DNA of 64,000 nucleotides from Steroidobacter agaridevorans (GTDB lineage: Bacteria; Pseudomonadota; Gammaproteobacteria; Steroidobacterales; Steroidobacteraceae). The stretch lies in assembly GCF_009932555.1 (NCBI RefSeq), contig NZ_BLJO01000008.1:434070-498069 (forward strand). Direction: 5' to 3'. Positions 26,963 through 36,567 of this stretch are shown here, in pieces. Position numbers and translations under genes: made by a program. Below the pieces are notes generated by a model, which worked only from the letters and a program-made list of their open reading frames with translations, made no database searches and had not been told where the DNA came from. How positions within the stretch are numbered: position 1 is the first letter of the stretch; every line of letters begins with the position of its first letter.

Positions 26963-27489
26963 GCGGCGGGCATCGCCAGGCCGGCAAGCTCATCGAATGC
27001 CAGCACGTGATTCACGTCCAGCACGATGACGAACTTGTTGTGCACCTTGCCCATGCCGAGGATGAAGTCGGTGCGGATGCCGGCGCCGAACGCCGGCGGC
27101 GGCTCGATGTCCGCCGCGGGGATGTCGAGCACTTCATTCACCGCATCGACGACGATGCCGATCACCTGCCGCTCCTCGTTCGCCATGATTTCGATGATGA
27201 CGATGCAGGTGCGCTTGGTCACCGGCGCCGAGGCGCGGCCGAAGCGAACCGCAAGATCGATCACCGGCACGACGGCGCCACGCAGGTTGATGACGCCCCG
27301 GACATAGGGCGGCATCATCGGCACGTCGGTAAGACTCGAGTATTCGATGATCTCCTTGATCGCCAGAATGCCGAGGGCGAAAGTCTCGGCACCCAGGATG
27401 AATGTGAGATATTGATTGATCTGCGCTTCCGCGCCGGGCGCGAGCGGCATTGCTGCCGCCGTTGCCTGATGTGAGCTGGCCTGAGTCAT
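26959..27489 (-). CDS. cheW: Chemotaxis coupling protein CheW
   Basis: A 176-residue CheW-domain protein linking chemoreceptors to CheA. The fold signature is 'YLTFILGAETFALGILAIKEII', 'VPMMPPYVRGVINLRGAVVP' and 'VIDLAVRFG'. A short Ala-rich N-terminus precedes the domain. It lies 13 bp downstream of a chemoreceptor gene on the same strand, so the pair is co-transcribed. No cheA, cheY, cheR or cheB is in the window, so they must work with components encoded elsewhere. Confidence 0.92.
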   Translation of the reverse strand: MTQASSHQATAAAMPLAPGAEAQINQYLTFILGAETFALGILAIKEIIEYSSLTDVPMMPPYVRGVINLRGAVVPVIDLAVRFGRASAPVTKRTCIVIIEIMANEERQVIGIVVDAVNEVLDIPAADIEPPPAFGAGIRTDFILGMGKVHNKFVIVLDVNHVLAFDELAGLAMPAA

Positions 27490-27502
27490 TCGCGCTGCTC
27501 GC

Positions 27503-29443
27503 TTAGTTGAACTTCGCGAACTGCGACGCGTCCGGCTCGTTGCCCGAGACCGCGAGATTTCCCATCATCGGCGCGGCGGCGACTTTGCGCTGCTGCTCCT
27601 TGCCGACAGTCTTGCGAGCCGGAGCAGCAGTCGTCTGCGAGCCCTTGGAGCCGGTCCGGAAGAACGACATCGTCTGCTGCAGCTGGCTGGCCTGGCTGCT
27701 CATTTCTTCCGCGGTGGCTGCGAGCTCTTCGGAGGAAGCGGCATTCTGCTGCGTCGTCTGGTTGAGCTGCGTCACCGCCGAGTTGATCTGACCGACGCCC
27801 GAGGACTGCTCCTGCGAAGCCGCCGAGATCTCCTGCACCAGGTCCGAAGTCTTCTTGATGCTCGGAACGATCTCGCTGAGCAGCGCGCCAGCTTTTTCCG
27901 CCAGTTCCACGCTGCCCGTCGCTACCGTGCCGATCTCCTGCGCGGCGACCTGGCTGCGCTCGGCGAGCTTGCGCACTTCGGCGGCGACGACCGCAAAACC
28001 CTTGCCGTGCTCGCCGGCGCGCGCCGCTTCGATCGCGGCGTTGAGCGCCAACAGATTCGTCTGGTACGCGATATCGTCGATGATCGTGATCTTCTGCGCG
28101 ATCTGCTTCATCGCGGCGACGGTGGCCTTCACCGACTCGCCGCCTTCGCTCGCCTCTGACGACGCCTTGGCGGCCATGGTGTCGGTGACCTTCGCGTTCT
28201 CGGTGTTCTGAGCGATCGAGGCAGTCATCTGCTCGATCGCGGCGCTGGTCTGCTCGACGCCCGCGGCCTGCTCGGTCGCGGCCTGCGACAGCGACTGCGC
28301 CGTCGTGCTGACCTGCTCGGAGGCGCTCAACAGAGAATCCGTCGCGCTGTTGACCTCGCTGATGATCATCGACAGCTTCAGCACCGTGTTGTTGGCGTAT
28401 TCCTTCATCTCGCCGTATGCGCCCTGATATTCCTTGTCGATCGTCTTGGTGAGATCGCCTTCGGAGATCGCGCGCATCGTGCGCACCACGTCGTCGATGC
28501 TCTGACCGGTGGTCGTCGCGAGCTGATTGAGGCCTTCGCCCATTTCCTTCTGGAAGCCGTTCAGACCGTTGAGGTCGACGCGCTCCTTGAAATCGCCGCG
28601 GTTGGCGGCCTCGACCACGCGCTGCTGGCCGGAGATCACCTGCTTCAGGCGATCGATCATATTGCGCACGGCGAACAGCATGCTGCTGTTGTCGCCGTTC
28701 TTGGTGGCCACTTCGATATTGATGTTGCCGTTCGCCACGGACGTGAGCAGCTGCGCGGCGTACGAAGGCTCGCCGCCGAGCTGCTTCAGAATGCTACGCG
28801 TGACCAGCAGAGCGGCAACGATCGCCAGCAATACGGCGAGCGCGCCGAGTGCCATCATCATGTTGCGAGCAGCGTGGTAAGTGCTCACCGCTTCCAATGC
28901 GGCCTGATCGTTGAGCTCACTTTCGTACTTGACGAGTTCCTCGGCGACGTCCCGCACCAGCGCGTTGGGCTTGGAGGCCTCGCTCATATAGACCTGCGTC
29001 GCTTCGGCTTTCTTGTTTGCCAGAGCGAGCTTGGCGACCTTCTCGACGACGGCCTGAAGGGGCGCGCTCAGCTCCTGCAGCTTCGCGAACAGTTCTTTCT
29101 CGCGCGCGCTGGTGCTGGCCAGGCTGTTGAACATGTGGTTGAGAGCTTCCCGGTCTTGGCGCGCCTTCTCGAAGGCTTCTTCCAGCTTCAGGTATTCGGC
29201 CTGCAGATTTTCCTCATCAGTGAGGATGATCAGACTGCGGATGGTCGAGCTCACCGAATACGATGCCGCGCGAATCTCCTGCGCCAGCTGCATCTGAACG
29301 ATGTTTTCGTCCGTGATGGAGCGCAGCTGCTCATTGATGTTGGCCATCCGGCTGACGCCGACCATGACGACGCCTACCAGCAGCACCAGGACCACACCGA
29401 AGGCAATCGCCAGGCGAGTGCCTACCTTCATATCGTTGAACAT
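27503..29443 (-). CDS. Methyl-accepting chemotaxis protein
   Basis: A 646-residue chemoreceptor. A first membrane segment '[19 protein letters not shown]' is followed by a ~150-residue periplasmic four-helix-bundle (4HB_MCP-like) and a second segment '[19 protein letters not shown]'. HAMP-like and long coiled-coil parts come next, with the signalling tip '[29 protein letters not shown]' (read in pieces). ATG 29443 is chosen because it gives a short cytoplasmic leader before the first membrane helix; 29431 is an alternative. It forms an operon with cheW 13 bp downstream. Ligand unknown. Confidence 0.92.
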   Translation of the reverse strand: MFNDMKVGTRLAIAFGVVLVLLVGVVMVGVSRMANINEQLRSITDENIVQMQLAQEIRAASYSVSSTIRSLIILTDEENLQAEYLKLEEAFEKARQDREALNHMFNSLASTSAREKELFAKLQELSAPLQAVVEKVAKLALANKKAEATQVYMSEASKPNALVRDVAEELVKYESELNDQAALEAVSTYHAARNMMMALGALAVLLAIVAALLVTRSILKQLGGEPSYAAQLLTSVANGNINIEVATKNGDNSSMLFAVRNMIDRLKQVISGQQRVVEAANRGDFKERVDLNGLNGFQKEMGEGLNQLATTTGQSIDDVVRTMRAISEGDLTKTIDKEYQGAYGEMKEYANNTVLKLSMIISEVNSATDSLLSASEQVSTTAQSLSQAATEQAAGVEQTSAAIEQMTASIAQNTENAKVTDTMAAKASSEASEGGESVKATVAAMKQIAQKITIIDDIAYQTNLLALNAAIEAARAGEHGKGFAVVAAEVRKLAERSQVAAQEIGTVATGSVELAEKAGALLSEIVPSIKKTSDLVQEISAASQEQSSGVGQINSAVTQLNQTTQQNAASSEELAATAEEMSSQASQLQQTMSFFRTGSKGSQTTAAPARKTVGKEQQRKVAAAPMMGNLAVSGNEPDASQFAKFN

Positions 29444-29604
29444 CGACCTTCGACTCCAAAGCACGCACCGGTGCTCACTGAAGTCGTGTAGCGGACGTTC
29501 CTTCGGGAACTGAAGTGCCGTGCGGCACAACTATTTTTTATTCGGCAAAACTCAGGGAATGTCGCACGCACGATGCATGCGATGCGCTTGCACGGCTGAA
29601 GGGA

Positions 29605-30591
29605 TTACGACGACGCGACTCGGGCTCGAGCGAGGATGGTTTCCAAGATCCATGCGATATCGATGCTTGCGGCCCGCCGCGCGGCTTGTTGATCTCGATC
29701 GCTGCCGTCGATCATCGCGGCGAACGCATCGATTTCCAGGCGAAAACCGTCTTCGCGAGGCACGGCGATGCGCTCCGTCGGCCGCCGCCAATCGCTGCCA
29801 CGGCGCAAGCCGAAACTCGGCGCCGCCGAGCGGATCGTGTGATTGCCGTAGTCCGTCTCGATGATGCCCTCCGACCCGGCGATCACCGCCGTACGCACCA
29901 GCCCGCTCGCAAAGCTGCAGCTCAGCTGAGCGATCGTGCCGCTCGCAAACTCGAGAGTGGCGGCCAGCGTTCGATCGACCCCGCCGTGCCATTGAGCCGT
30001 CGCCGTCACTCGCGTGGGCCGGGCGCCGGTGAGTTGACGGATCAGGCTCACCGGATAACAGCCCACGTCCAGCAGAGCACCGCCGCCCATCGTGGGATCG
30101 AGCCTGAAATCATCGGGATTGCTTAGGGTAAAGCCGCAGGTCGCGAAAATGGTTTGCACCCGGCCGATCTCACCAGCCTGGATGAGTCGCTCGATCTCCA
30201 GCGTCTGCGGCTGAAACAGAAACGGATATCCTTCCAACAACACGACGCCCGCAGCATCGGCGGCGGAGAACATCTCGATCGCCTCGGCCTCCGATAACGC
30301 GAGCGGCTTTTCGCACAGGACATGCTTGCCGGCACGCGCGGCCGCCATGGACCAATGTGCGTGCAGACTGTTGGGCAGCGGGATGTAGACTGCGTCGATT
30401 TCCTTCGCCGCCAGCAGCTGCTCATACGTCAATGCATGCGGCACACCGTGTGTGTCCGCGAAGGCCTTTGCCCGTGCGGGATCTCGACTCGCTACGGCGA
30501 CGACTTCTGCGCGAGAAGAAAGTTTGGCGCCGGCGATGAAGGGAGTGGCGATCCGGGCCGCGCCGAGAAGGCCGATGCGAAGCTTGCTCAT
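29605..30591 (-). CDS. Gfo/Idh/MocA family oxidoreductase
   Basis: A 328-residue NAD(P)-dependent dehydrogenase. The N-terminal Rossmann fold starts at 'RIGLLGAARIATPF', and the family lysine is in 'KHVLCEKPLALSEAEA'. The C-terminal alpha/beta domain has 'GGGALLDVGCYPVSLIRQL', which resembles dimeric dihydrodiol dehydrogenase/xylose dehydrogenase members. Substrate is probably a sugar or trans-dihydrodiol. It is a single gene between the chemoreceptor and the UrcA gene. Confidence 0.88.
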   Translation of the reverse strand: MSKLRIGLLGAARIATPFIAGAKLSSRAEVVAVASRDPARAKAFADTHGVPHALTYEQLLAAKEIDAVYIPLPNSLHAHWSMAAARAGKHVLCEKPLALSEAEAIEMFSAADAAGVVLLEGYPFLFQPQTLEIERLIQAGEIGRVQTIFATCGFTLSNPDDFRLDPTMGGGALLDVGCYPVSLIRQLTGARPTRVTATAQWHGGVDRTLAATLEFASGTIAQLSCSFASGLVRTAVIAGSEGIIETDYGNHTIRSAAPSFGLRRGSDWRRPTERIAVPREDGFRLEIDAFAAMIDGSDRDQQAARRAASIDIAWILETILARARVASS

Positions 30592-30676
30592 TCAGCAAGC
30601 GTATCACGCGCGCCGCGGGCGCCAGGCGGATGACCCAGTTCGTCACCCGCCAATTCTGTTCAGCTCGCCAGTCCAC

Positions 30677-31030
30677 TCAGCCGGGGATCGACTTGGACTT
30701 CGCTCGATGATACGCCGTCAGCACGGGCTGATTGACCTGGTTGATGGCATCGTCGACAGCGGCTCGATAGCACGCTTGCGGGCGGCGTTGCCGCGCGAGC
30801 TCCTTGTGCAAGCGATCGTAGCCGCAGACGTTCATCGCGGCATATTGAATGCGGGAATAAAGAATCGCGAGGCCCTGCGGATTGGAGATATCCACATCCT
30901 GGTAGTTGACGACGATCTTCGGCGTGCCTTCCAGCTGGCCGACGCGATCCGCATGAGCTACGGCGAACGGCGCGACGAGCGCCGCGGCCAGCGTCAAAGT
31001 GAGAGTCGATTTTGTGATCGCAGCGTTCAT
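30677..31030 (-). CDS. UrcA family protein
   Basis: A 117-residue secreted protein. It has a signal peptide up to 'AVAHA|DRV' and then the UrcA pattern: 'KIVVNYQDVDISNPQGLAILYSRI', followed by two cysteines in 'NVCGYD' and 'QACYRAAVDDAINQVNQP' that probably form a disulfide. UrcA proteins are abundant in Steroidobacter, sphingomonads and Caulobacterales; their function is unknown. It is transcribed divergently from the winged-helix/TPR regulator at 31253. Confidence 0.85.
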   Translation of the reverse strand: MNAAITKSTLTLTLAAALVAPFAVAHADRVGQLEGTPKIVVNYQDVDISNPQGLAILYSRIQYAAMNVCGYDRLHKELARQRRPQACYRAAVDDAINQVNQPVLTAYHRAKSKSIPG

Positions 31031-31252
31031 TGCTTTTCCCCTGTGTGTGGCGGAGTCGGGGCGTAGCGTGCGAGCCGCGGTATGAATTGGCTTTGCAAAT
31101 ACTCTGAACGTTTGTGAATTGCGTGCTCGCCGCGCGGCTGACCTGTAGGGGAAATCCGGTTGATGGCTCGAAGCGTGGCGCTAGAATTCCGCCGGGGTAC
31201 GGAAGCCAGGCTTTGCGAGAGATCCTGACATCTTGTGTTCATATGGCTCGTT

Positions 31253-33139
31253 ATGGCGGCCGGCCGGTTTACCTACGAGTTCGGAGACTTTCGTCTCGAC
31301 GCGGCGCGGCGGTTGCTGCTGCCGAAGAATGGCGATCGGGCGCTGCCCTTAACCGCTAGGGCATTCGATACGCTGCTGTATCTGGTGGAGCGCCCCGGAA
31401 AGTTGTTGAGCAAGGCCACGCTGATCGGCGCGATCTGGCCGGACGTGGTCGTCGAAGAGAACAGCCTCAATCAAAACATCTCATTGCTGCGGCGAGTGCT
31501 CGGTGAGAGTCCGGGAGAATATCGCTTCATCGTCACCGTCCCGGGTCGCGGCTATCGCTTTGTCGCGGACGTGCAGACAGTCTCGGAACCGTCGGACGAA
31601 TCGCCACACGTTGCGCCCGTTGCGAACTTCAGTGAGCCGGCCCGTCCCGCGGTTCGCGCGCATACGCGCATTCCACTGGCGATTCTGCCCTTCGCGAATC
31701 TGACTGGCGACCCCGACACCGATCATTTCGGCGAAGCGATGGCGGAGGAGTTGATCAACACCTTCGCGCGAGTGCGCTGGTTCGAAGTGGCATCGCGAAC
31801 CTCCACCTTTGCCTTCAAGGACCGCAACGTGGATGTGCGAAAGATCGCACGCGAGCTCGATGTGGAAGCGGTGCTGGAAGGCAGCATCCGCCGCATCGGC
31901 GAGCGCATCCGGGTGACGGCGCAACTGGTGGATGGACGCACCGGTCATCACTTGTGGTCGGAGAGCTACGAGCGCAGCTGCGAGGACCTCGCGAGGGTGC
32001 AGGACGAGTTGACGGTCGCCATTGTCGACTCAACGGCGAGCCATTTCGTGATGGGAAACGCTCGGCGCAAAACACCTACGCGCGATCTCGAGGCGTATCA
32101 CCTTTATCTGCAGGCCATGGCGCTGCGTGCTCAGCCGACCGAGGACAATCTCGAATCGGCCATACAGACCCTGGATCGTGCGCTGGCGCGTGATCCGGAT
32201 TTTGCCCGCGCGTGGTACGCCATCGCTGAGGCGCGCGCTCATCGCGCCGCAAACGATGGCTGCGCGTTGATGCTGCTCAATCATGCCGAGCGCGATGCCC
32301 GCCATGCGCTCGCGCTGGATCCCTCGATATCCAGAGCGCACGGGGTGCTCGGACTGATCAATGCGTGTTGTGGGCGTTGGCTCGAGGCGGAGACCGAATT
32401 GCGCCGCGCGCTGTCGCTCGTCGCCCGAAATCCCGACGCCCTCGTGTTCCATGCGATCTATATCGCGCGACAGGCCGGCCACCAGCGCAAGGCGTTGGCC
32501 GAGATCCAAACGGCCTACGATCTGACGCCTTCGGCCCCGGCGCTCGCGTTGCACTTGGGCGCTCAGAAGCTGCTCGATGGCGATGGCTCGGATGCCTGCA
32601 AATGGATCGACCTGGCCGTCGCGAACGGATATCCGCGCAGTCTCACCGCGATACGAGAGGCACGCGCGCAATTGGCGATGCTCGAAGGACGCTTCGATGA
32701 GGCAGCACAGGAGCTGACCGAGACTCTGTCGCCTGCTTCGCGCGAAGCAGGAGGCTTCGAGGCGATCCAATCCTTCTATCGAGCGCAGTCCGACCCGTCG
32801 CGAAGCGACCGGGCTATCGCAGCACTGCAGGCGTGGGAAGCGAAACTGCCGCCGGAAGAACTGGAGCCAAGCGCGGCGCAAAGGCTGGTCGTCTGGTTCA
32901 CCATGCTCGGTGCGGTCGATGCTGCCCACGATGTCGCGCAGCGGACCATCGATCGGCTGTCAGTTCATGGAACGATCGGGAACGGTTGGGGAATTCTGTG
33001 GACGAAGGAGATGCATGCGTTTCGCGATTCGCCGCGGTTCCAGAGTTTCGTGTCGCGGCTTGGCTTGTTTAGTTACTGGCGTCAGTACGGGCCGCCGGAC
33101 AACTGCGTGTTGCGTGGGGATCAGCTCCAAGGCTGCTAG
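31253..33139 (+). CDS. Winged-helix/TolB-like/TPR regulator
   Basis: About 628 residues. The N-terminal OmpR-type winged helix is marked by 'AIWPDVVVEENSLNQNISLL' and 'VPGRGYRFVADV'. The middle domain 'LAILPFANLTGDPDTDHFGE' is the TolB-like amino-terminal fold seen in adenylate-cyclase/CadC-type regulators. The C-terminal half is TPR repeats. No membrane segment is evident. ATG 31253 directly precedes the domain start; an in-frame GTG at 31235 is possible. It is divergent from urcA with ~220 bp between. Signal and targets are unknown. Confidence 0.85.
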   Translation: MAAGRFTYEFGDFRLDAARRLLLPKNGDRALPLTARAFDTLLYLVERPGKLLSKATLIGAIWPDVVVEENSLNQNISLLRRVLGESPGEYRFIVTVPGRGYRFVADVQTVSEPSDESPHVAPVANFSEPARPAVRAHTRIPLAILPFANLTGDPDTDHFGEAMAEELINTFARVRWFEVASRTSTFAFKDRNVDVRKIARELDVEAVLEGSIRRIGERIRVTAQLVDGRTGHHLWSESYERSCEDLARVQDELTVAIVDSTASHFVMGNARRKTPTRDLEAYHLYLQAMALRAQPTEDNLESAIQTLDRALARDPDFARAWYAIAEARAHRAANDGCALMLLNHAERDARHALALDPSISRAHGVLGLINACCGRWLEAETELRRALSLVARNPDALVFHAIYIARQAGHQRKALAEIQTAYDLTPSAPALALHLGAQKLLDGDGSDACKWIDLAVANGYPRSLTAIREARAQLAMLEGRFDEAAQELTETLSPASREAGGFEAIQSFYRAQSDPSRSDRAIAALQAWEAKLPPEELEPSAAQRLVVWFTMLGAVDAAHDVAQRTIDRLSVHGTIGNGWGILWTKEMHAFRDSPRFQSFVSRLGLFSYWRQYGPPDNCVLRGDQLQGC

Positions 33140-33283
33140 TCATGTGACTTCGTTGTTACGCGTGGCCACACCCCTAGTGGAAAGTCGCTCGCAGGAAGCG
33201 TGACGCTTATGTCTTAACTCACAGATATCGCGTCGCACTCGCTCATAGAGTTGCGCTCGGGTTGGCAACGACAAGGAGAGCGC

Positions 33284-33526
33284 GTGAATACATTGTTCTG
33301 TGGAGTCCTGGCGGTCGCTGGATGCGTGGTGCTTGCTGGAGTGAGCGTTGCGGAGACATCGCAGGTCCGGGAGCAGGAGAAGAATGAGGGGACGGAGGAG
33401 ACGCTGCAGGCGCAACCGTTCTCGGAGTCGTCGAAGCTCGGCAAGTGGCCGATGGAGAGGCATGCGAATCCGAATGTGGGGAAGGAGGAGACGAAGGAGT
33501 TGTTGAGGGGGAAGAGGCCGAAGTGA
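33284..33526 (+). CDS. Small secreted protein
   Basis: An 80-residue protein starting with GTG at 33284, preceded by AAGGAG 6-7 bp upstream. Residues 1-25 look like a signal peptide ending at 'VSVAE'; 'VAGC' within it could be read as a weak lipobox. The rest is charged, with many Glu/Lys and no recognised domain. A purine-rich, G-heavy 3' half (33360-33525) gives the coding strand an unusual base bias. It stands alone between two unrelated genes. Confidence 0.55.
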   Translation: MNTLFCGVLAVAGCVVLAGVSVAETSQVREQEKNEGTEETLQAQPFSESSKLGKWPMERHANPNVGKEETKELLRGKRPK

Positions 33527-33691
33527 GAGTAGGGATCGGTTGTTAGATAGAAGGCCGTTGCCCGGCGGTGTCAGGGCAGCGGCTGTTGATTCCCGCTCCT
33601 GCGCCCAAGCATCACACGATGCACTGAGTGCTTTTCGGCCATACAGGCGCATGCAATAGCCCGTTCGGCGGATGCGGCTCGGTTACGGGCT

Positions 33692-35092
33692 TTGCCACTC
33701 TCGCGCGCTGATATTCACTCAGCGGGCAGCTACGTGATTGCACATACCCCTCGAGCGGCGGCGGCGATCCTCACCATTGGCATTTTTCTTAGCGGCTGCG
33801 GTGGTGGGGGCGGCAGCGCGTCCGCCCCACCTGCAGGCCCGGTGATCAATCAGTTCACCTCCGATCGTTCCGCCTACCACGTCGGCGATAGCGCTCAGTT
33901 GACGGCAGTCTTCGCGAACGGCAGCGGCGTTCTCCAGCCGGACGATGTTCCTGTTCAGAGCGGGCAACCAGTGACGATCGACGGGCTGACACAAACCATC
34001 CGCTATAAGCTCATCGTTACGAGCGGCGGCCAGTCAGTGTCGCGCGAGCTCGATCTGAACGTCAGCTATCGCGAACGCATGCGCGCTATCGACATGCCTT
34101 TCGCCCGAGCAGAGCACGCTGCCGCCACGTTGCAGGATGGGCGCGTGATCATTTTCGGTGGCGAAGACAATGGCTCGGTGTTCCCCAACAGCGTCTGGGT
34201 CTTCGATCCTGGCACCGAGCGCTTCTCGCAAATTGGTGAGCTGGCCACGGGGCGGGTGGGATTCGTCTCTGTGACGTTGTTTGATGGCGACGTGCTGGTC
34301 GCCGGCGGCCTTCGTGCGTTGACCGGTTCCCCAGGTGCCGAGCTCATCGATGGCGACACTGGCGTAAGCAGCCCGCTGCCCAACGCTCCGCAACGAGAGC
34401 GGGTGTTCGCGGCTGCGAGCCTCCTGCTGAACGGCACCGTGCTCATTTCCGGTGGATTGAGAGGAGCAATCCCGGACAACACGGTCGAGATCTACGATCC
34501 GGCGAACGATACCTTCACTCTTCTGCCCGGGTCGCTGCAGGTTGCTCGCGCGGAGCACACTTCAGTTCGCATCAACGAACGCCGTGTGCTCATCTATGGT
34601 GGCTACACAGTGGATGACCAGCCGGCGCCGCCGGAACTGTACGATCCGGTCGCTGCGACGTCGACATTGCTGCCTGCAGCTGAGTCTGGCGCCAGGGCGC
34701 GGCACGTTGCTCATACGATGATCGATGGCGGTGTGCTGATTCTGGGCGGTTTGGATGCAGATGATCAGCCGATGAGCTCTATTCTTCGGTTCGACCCGGC
34801 GTCCAGTACGTTCTCGCCGTTCGCCTCGATGGCAACGCCGCGGGCGTCGTTTGGTGTTGGCAGGTTGGTTGATTCTCGGCTGCTTCTCCCGGGCGGAACT
34901 CACTCCATCGCGGGCGCGGGGGCGGACACGACAGAGATCGTGGGGGTTGATGGTGGGCGCCGGGATGGGCCGGTTATGACGAGGCCGCGGTTCCTGCATA
35001 CGGTGACGCCGCTGCGGAGTGGGAAGGTGCTCATCGTTGGGGGATTGGATGAGGCGCGGAGGGCGGTGGCGGGGGCGGAGGTGTTTGAGTAA
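33692..35092 (+). CDS. Kelch-repeat lipoprotein
   Basis: Up to 466 residues. A lipobox 'FLSGC' follows a hydrophobic stretch and is followed by a Gly-rich spacer. After a ~60-residue N-terminal beta domain there are about seven kelch/galactose-oxidase-like repeats, each with a 'DGRVIIFGG'-type strand pair ('NGTVLISGGLRG', 'NERRVLIYGGYT', 'DGGVLILGGLDA', 'SGKVLIVGGLDE'), enough for a beta-propeller. It is likely anchored to the outer membrane. The start is uncertain: TTG 33692 gives the longest frame, while GTG 33734 gives a normal 21-residue lipoprotein signal and may be correct. It is the last gene before accessory DNA. Confidence 0.75.
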   Translation: MPLSRADIHSAGSYVIAHTPRAAAAILTIGIFLSGCGGGGGSASAPPAGPVINQFTSDRSAYHVGDSAQLTAVFANGSGVLQPDDVPVQSGQPVTIDGLTQTIRYKLIVTSGGQSVSRELDLNVSYRERMRAIDMPFARAEHAAATLQDGRVIIFGGEDNGSVFPNSVWVFDPGTERFSQIGELATGRVGFVSVTLFDGDVLVAGGLRALTGSPGAELIDGDTGVSSPLPNAPQRERVFAAASLLLNGTVLISGGLRGAIPDNTVEIYDPANDTFTLLPGSLQVARAEHTSVRINERRVLIYGGYTVDDQPAPPELYDPVAATSTLLPAAESGARARHVAHTMIDGGVLILGGLDADDQPMSSILRFDPASSTFSPFASMATPRASFGVGRLVDSRLLLPGGTHSIAGAGADTTEIVGVDGGRRDGPVMTRPRFLHTVTPLRSGKVLIVGGLDEARRAVAGAEVFE

Positions 35093-35252
35093 CCGGAAGA
35101 CTTCCCGTCAATCACCGCTAAAGTGTCGGCTCCGTTTCCAGTTTCGCTGTCGTAGCTGCAGCCTGGGCCTCGGTGCCAGTTGGGTCTTTGCCAAGCTGTT
35201 GGTGCAGGTAGAAACGAATAGCTATATTAGCTGAGGGCGAACGGAGGTCACG

Positions 35253-36140
35253 GTGGTCGTGGTCGCTAACGATGACTCAGCAGTACGAGAAGCCGCGTTC
35301 GAGGCAGTCCGAGAGATCTCCGAGGTACAGGGTGATCTGACCTTCGCTGATCTCAGCGCGGGCTTTCAGTTTCAGGGGGTGCGCGTTCCTTTAACTAATC
35401 CTAGGCGCGGTATCTTCAAGCCACAGCAGATGCAGTATCTGCTGTCAATTCGGACGGTCTTTCCGAAACCCGGCGCGCGCGTGTGGTACGACGACCAACG
35501 ATCGGTGCATGGTCAGATCTATCAAGGCGAAGAGCAGGTCGAGTATGCATTCATGGGCACTGATGCCAATGCTGCCGACAATCGCTGGCTACGGGAGGCG
35601 ATGGAGAGTCGGACTCCAATCATCTATTTCCTCGGGGTCGCGCCGGGCCTATACAAGGCAATTATTCCTACCTACGTCGTGGGTTGGGATGCTTCGGCAC
35701 TCAAGGCCAGTATCGCCTTCGGCGCAGCGGAGAAGTCGGCAGTACCCGAATACCCCGCTACCCGAGGCGAGCGACGCTATGCCCTTCGGCAGGTAAAACA
35801 ACGGTTGCATCAGGCTTCTTTTAGAGATGTTGATCGATTTCCTATCGAGAGCATTGGGGTCGCGGACATTCCGAACTACGGAAGTGAAAAGCTGGACGAA
35901 GAAGCCATCAGGACAGCTGATCTGATACGGCCGATTCTATTGGCGGAGATTTCACCCGGGCGATTCAACTTGATCGATGGTCACCACCGCGTTGCTAGGG
36001 CAAGGAGAGAAGAGGTGGCGACATTGCCCGCTCATCGCGTCGCTTGCCCTTTCCATGTTCCATTCCTTACCTCGACTCATGCGTATGAGCGATATGTCGA
36101 GTATTGGAATGGGAAGGTGGCATCGGGGGCGTGCCGATAG
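35253..36140 (+). CDS. COG3440-like domain fused to a ParB/Srx-like domain
   Basis: 295 residues starting at GTG 35253, with GGAGG at 35243-35247. Residues ~28-175 match the N-terminal domain of COG3440-type putative restriction endonucleases ('VPLTNPRRGIFKPQQMQYLL', 'YDDQRSVHG', 'NRWLREAMESRTPIIYFLGV', 'GLYKAIIPTYVVGWD'), which in that family precedes an HNH nuclease. The linker 'QVKQRLHQASFR' is retained, but no HNH follows. Instead residues ~200-270 resemble a ParB/sulfiredoxin fold ('LLAEISPGRFNLIDGHHRVARAR'). It would therefore keep the DNA-sensing part with a different effector. First gene of the island; role in defence is inferred. Confidence 0.65.
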   Translation: MVVVANDDSAVREAAFEAVREISEVQGDLTFADLSAGFQFQGVRVPLTNPRRGIFKPQQMQYLLSIRTVFPKPGARVWYDDQRSVHGQIYQGEEQVEYAFMGTDANAADNRWLREAMESRTPIIYFLGVAPGLYKAIIPTYVVGWDASALKASIAFGAAEKSAVPEYPATRGERRYALRQVKQRLHQASFRDVDRFPIESIGVADIPNYGSEKLDEEAIRTADLIRPILLAEISPGRFNLIDGHHRVARARREEVATLPAHRVACPFHVPFLTSTHAYERYVEYWNGKVASGACR

Positions 36141-36567
36141 TCCCACTCGCCCGATGCCCGACACGTTCCAGGAGCGCGGTTTTTAAATGGGGCGGCTGGA
36201 GCCATCGGAGGTGCCTTCCTGTTGGCCAGCTGGCTTCCGTTTACGGAGCAGCCCGATGAAAGCGTAGACAGGACCTCGCCTCATGTGTGCGCTTTCATCG
36301 CTATCGCCCCTCGGGGACAACAGGGCGCCGGTCCGATGGGTGCGGGACCCCAGGGTAAATTTAATAAAATTAATGAGTTATGGTTGAGTGGACAGTCCGG
36401 CTGTAGGTCGACTCTCCGCTCATGGAGATCGCCTCGGATTGCCATCCATAATTGAAATTCTGCAAATTGATCGTTCCATAATCGATTTTATGCGTCCATA
36501 ATCGGGTGGCGCCTTCCTGGCGGGCTACATCTGCGTTTTTATGCGAAGCAAGCGATCGGGAGACCCC
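36141..36567. other. Intergenic stretch with no supported gene
   Basis: About 430 bp between the fusion gene and fic. No coding frame has a convincing product. It is markedly AT-richer than its surroundings in its last 200 bp and contains three TCCATAAT repeats, listed separately. Confidence 0.6.
36445..36504 (+). promoter_or_regulatory. Three TCCATAAT(C/T)G repeats upstream of fic
   Basis: TCCATAATTG at 36445-36454 and TCCATAATCG at 36475-36484 and 36495-36504. Spacings of 30 and 20 bp put all three on the same DNA face. The AT-rich setting 40-60 bp before the Fic start suggests an operator/promoter region; the binding protein is unknown. Confidence 0.45.

Noticed and set aside
33140..33652. 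170-residue minus-strand frame with Leu/Arg-rich repeats
   Set aside because: Low-complexity reading of the G-rich strand of the small secreted protein; no domain and no ribosome-binding site.
36222..36455. 77-residue open frame before fic
   Set aside because: Short, no recognisable motif, and it runs into the AT-rich regulatory stretch.
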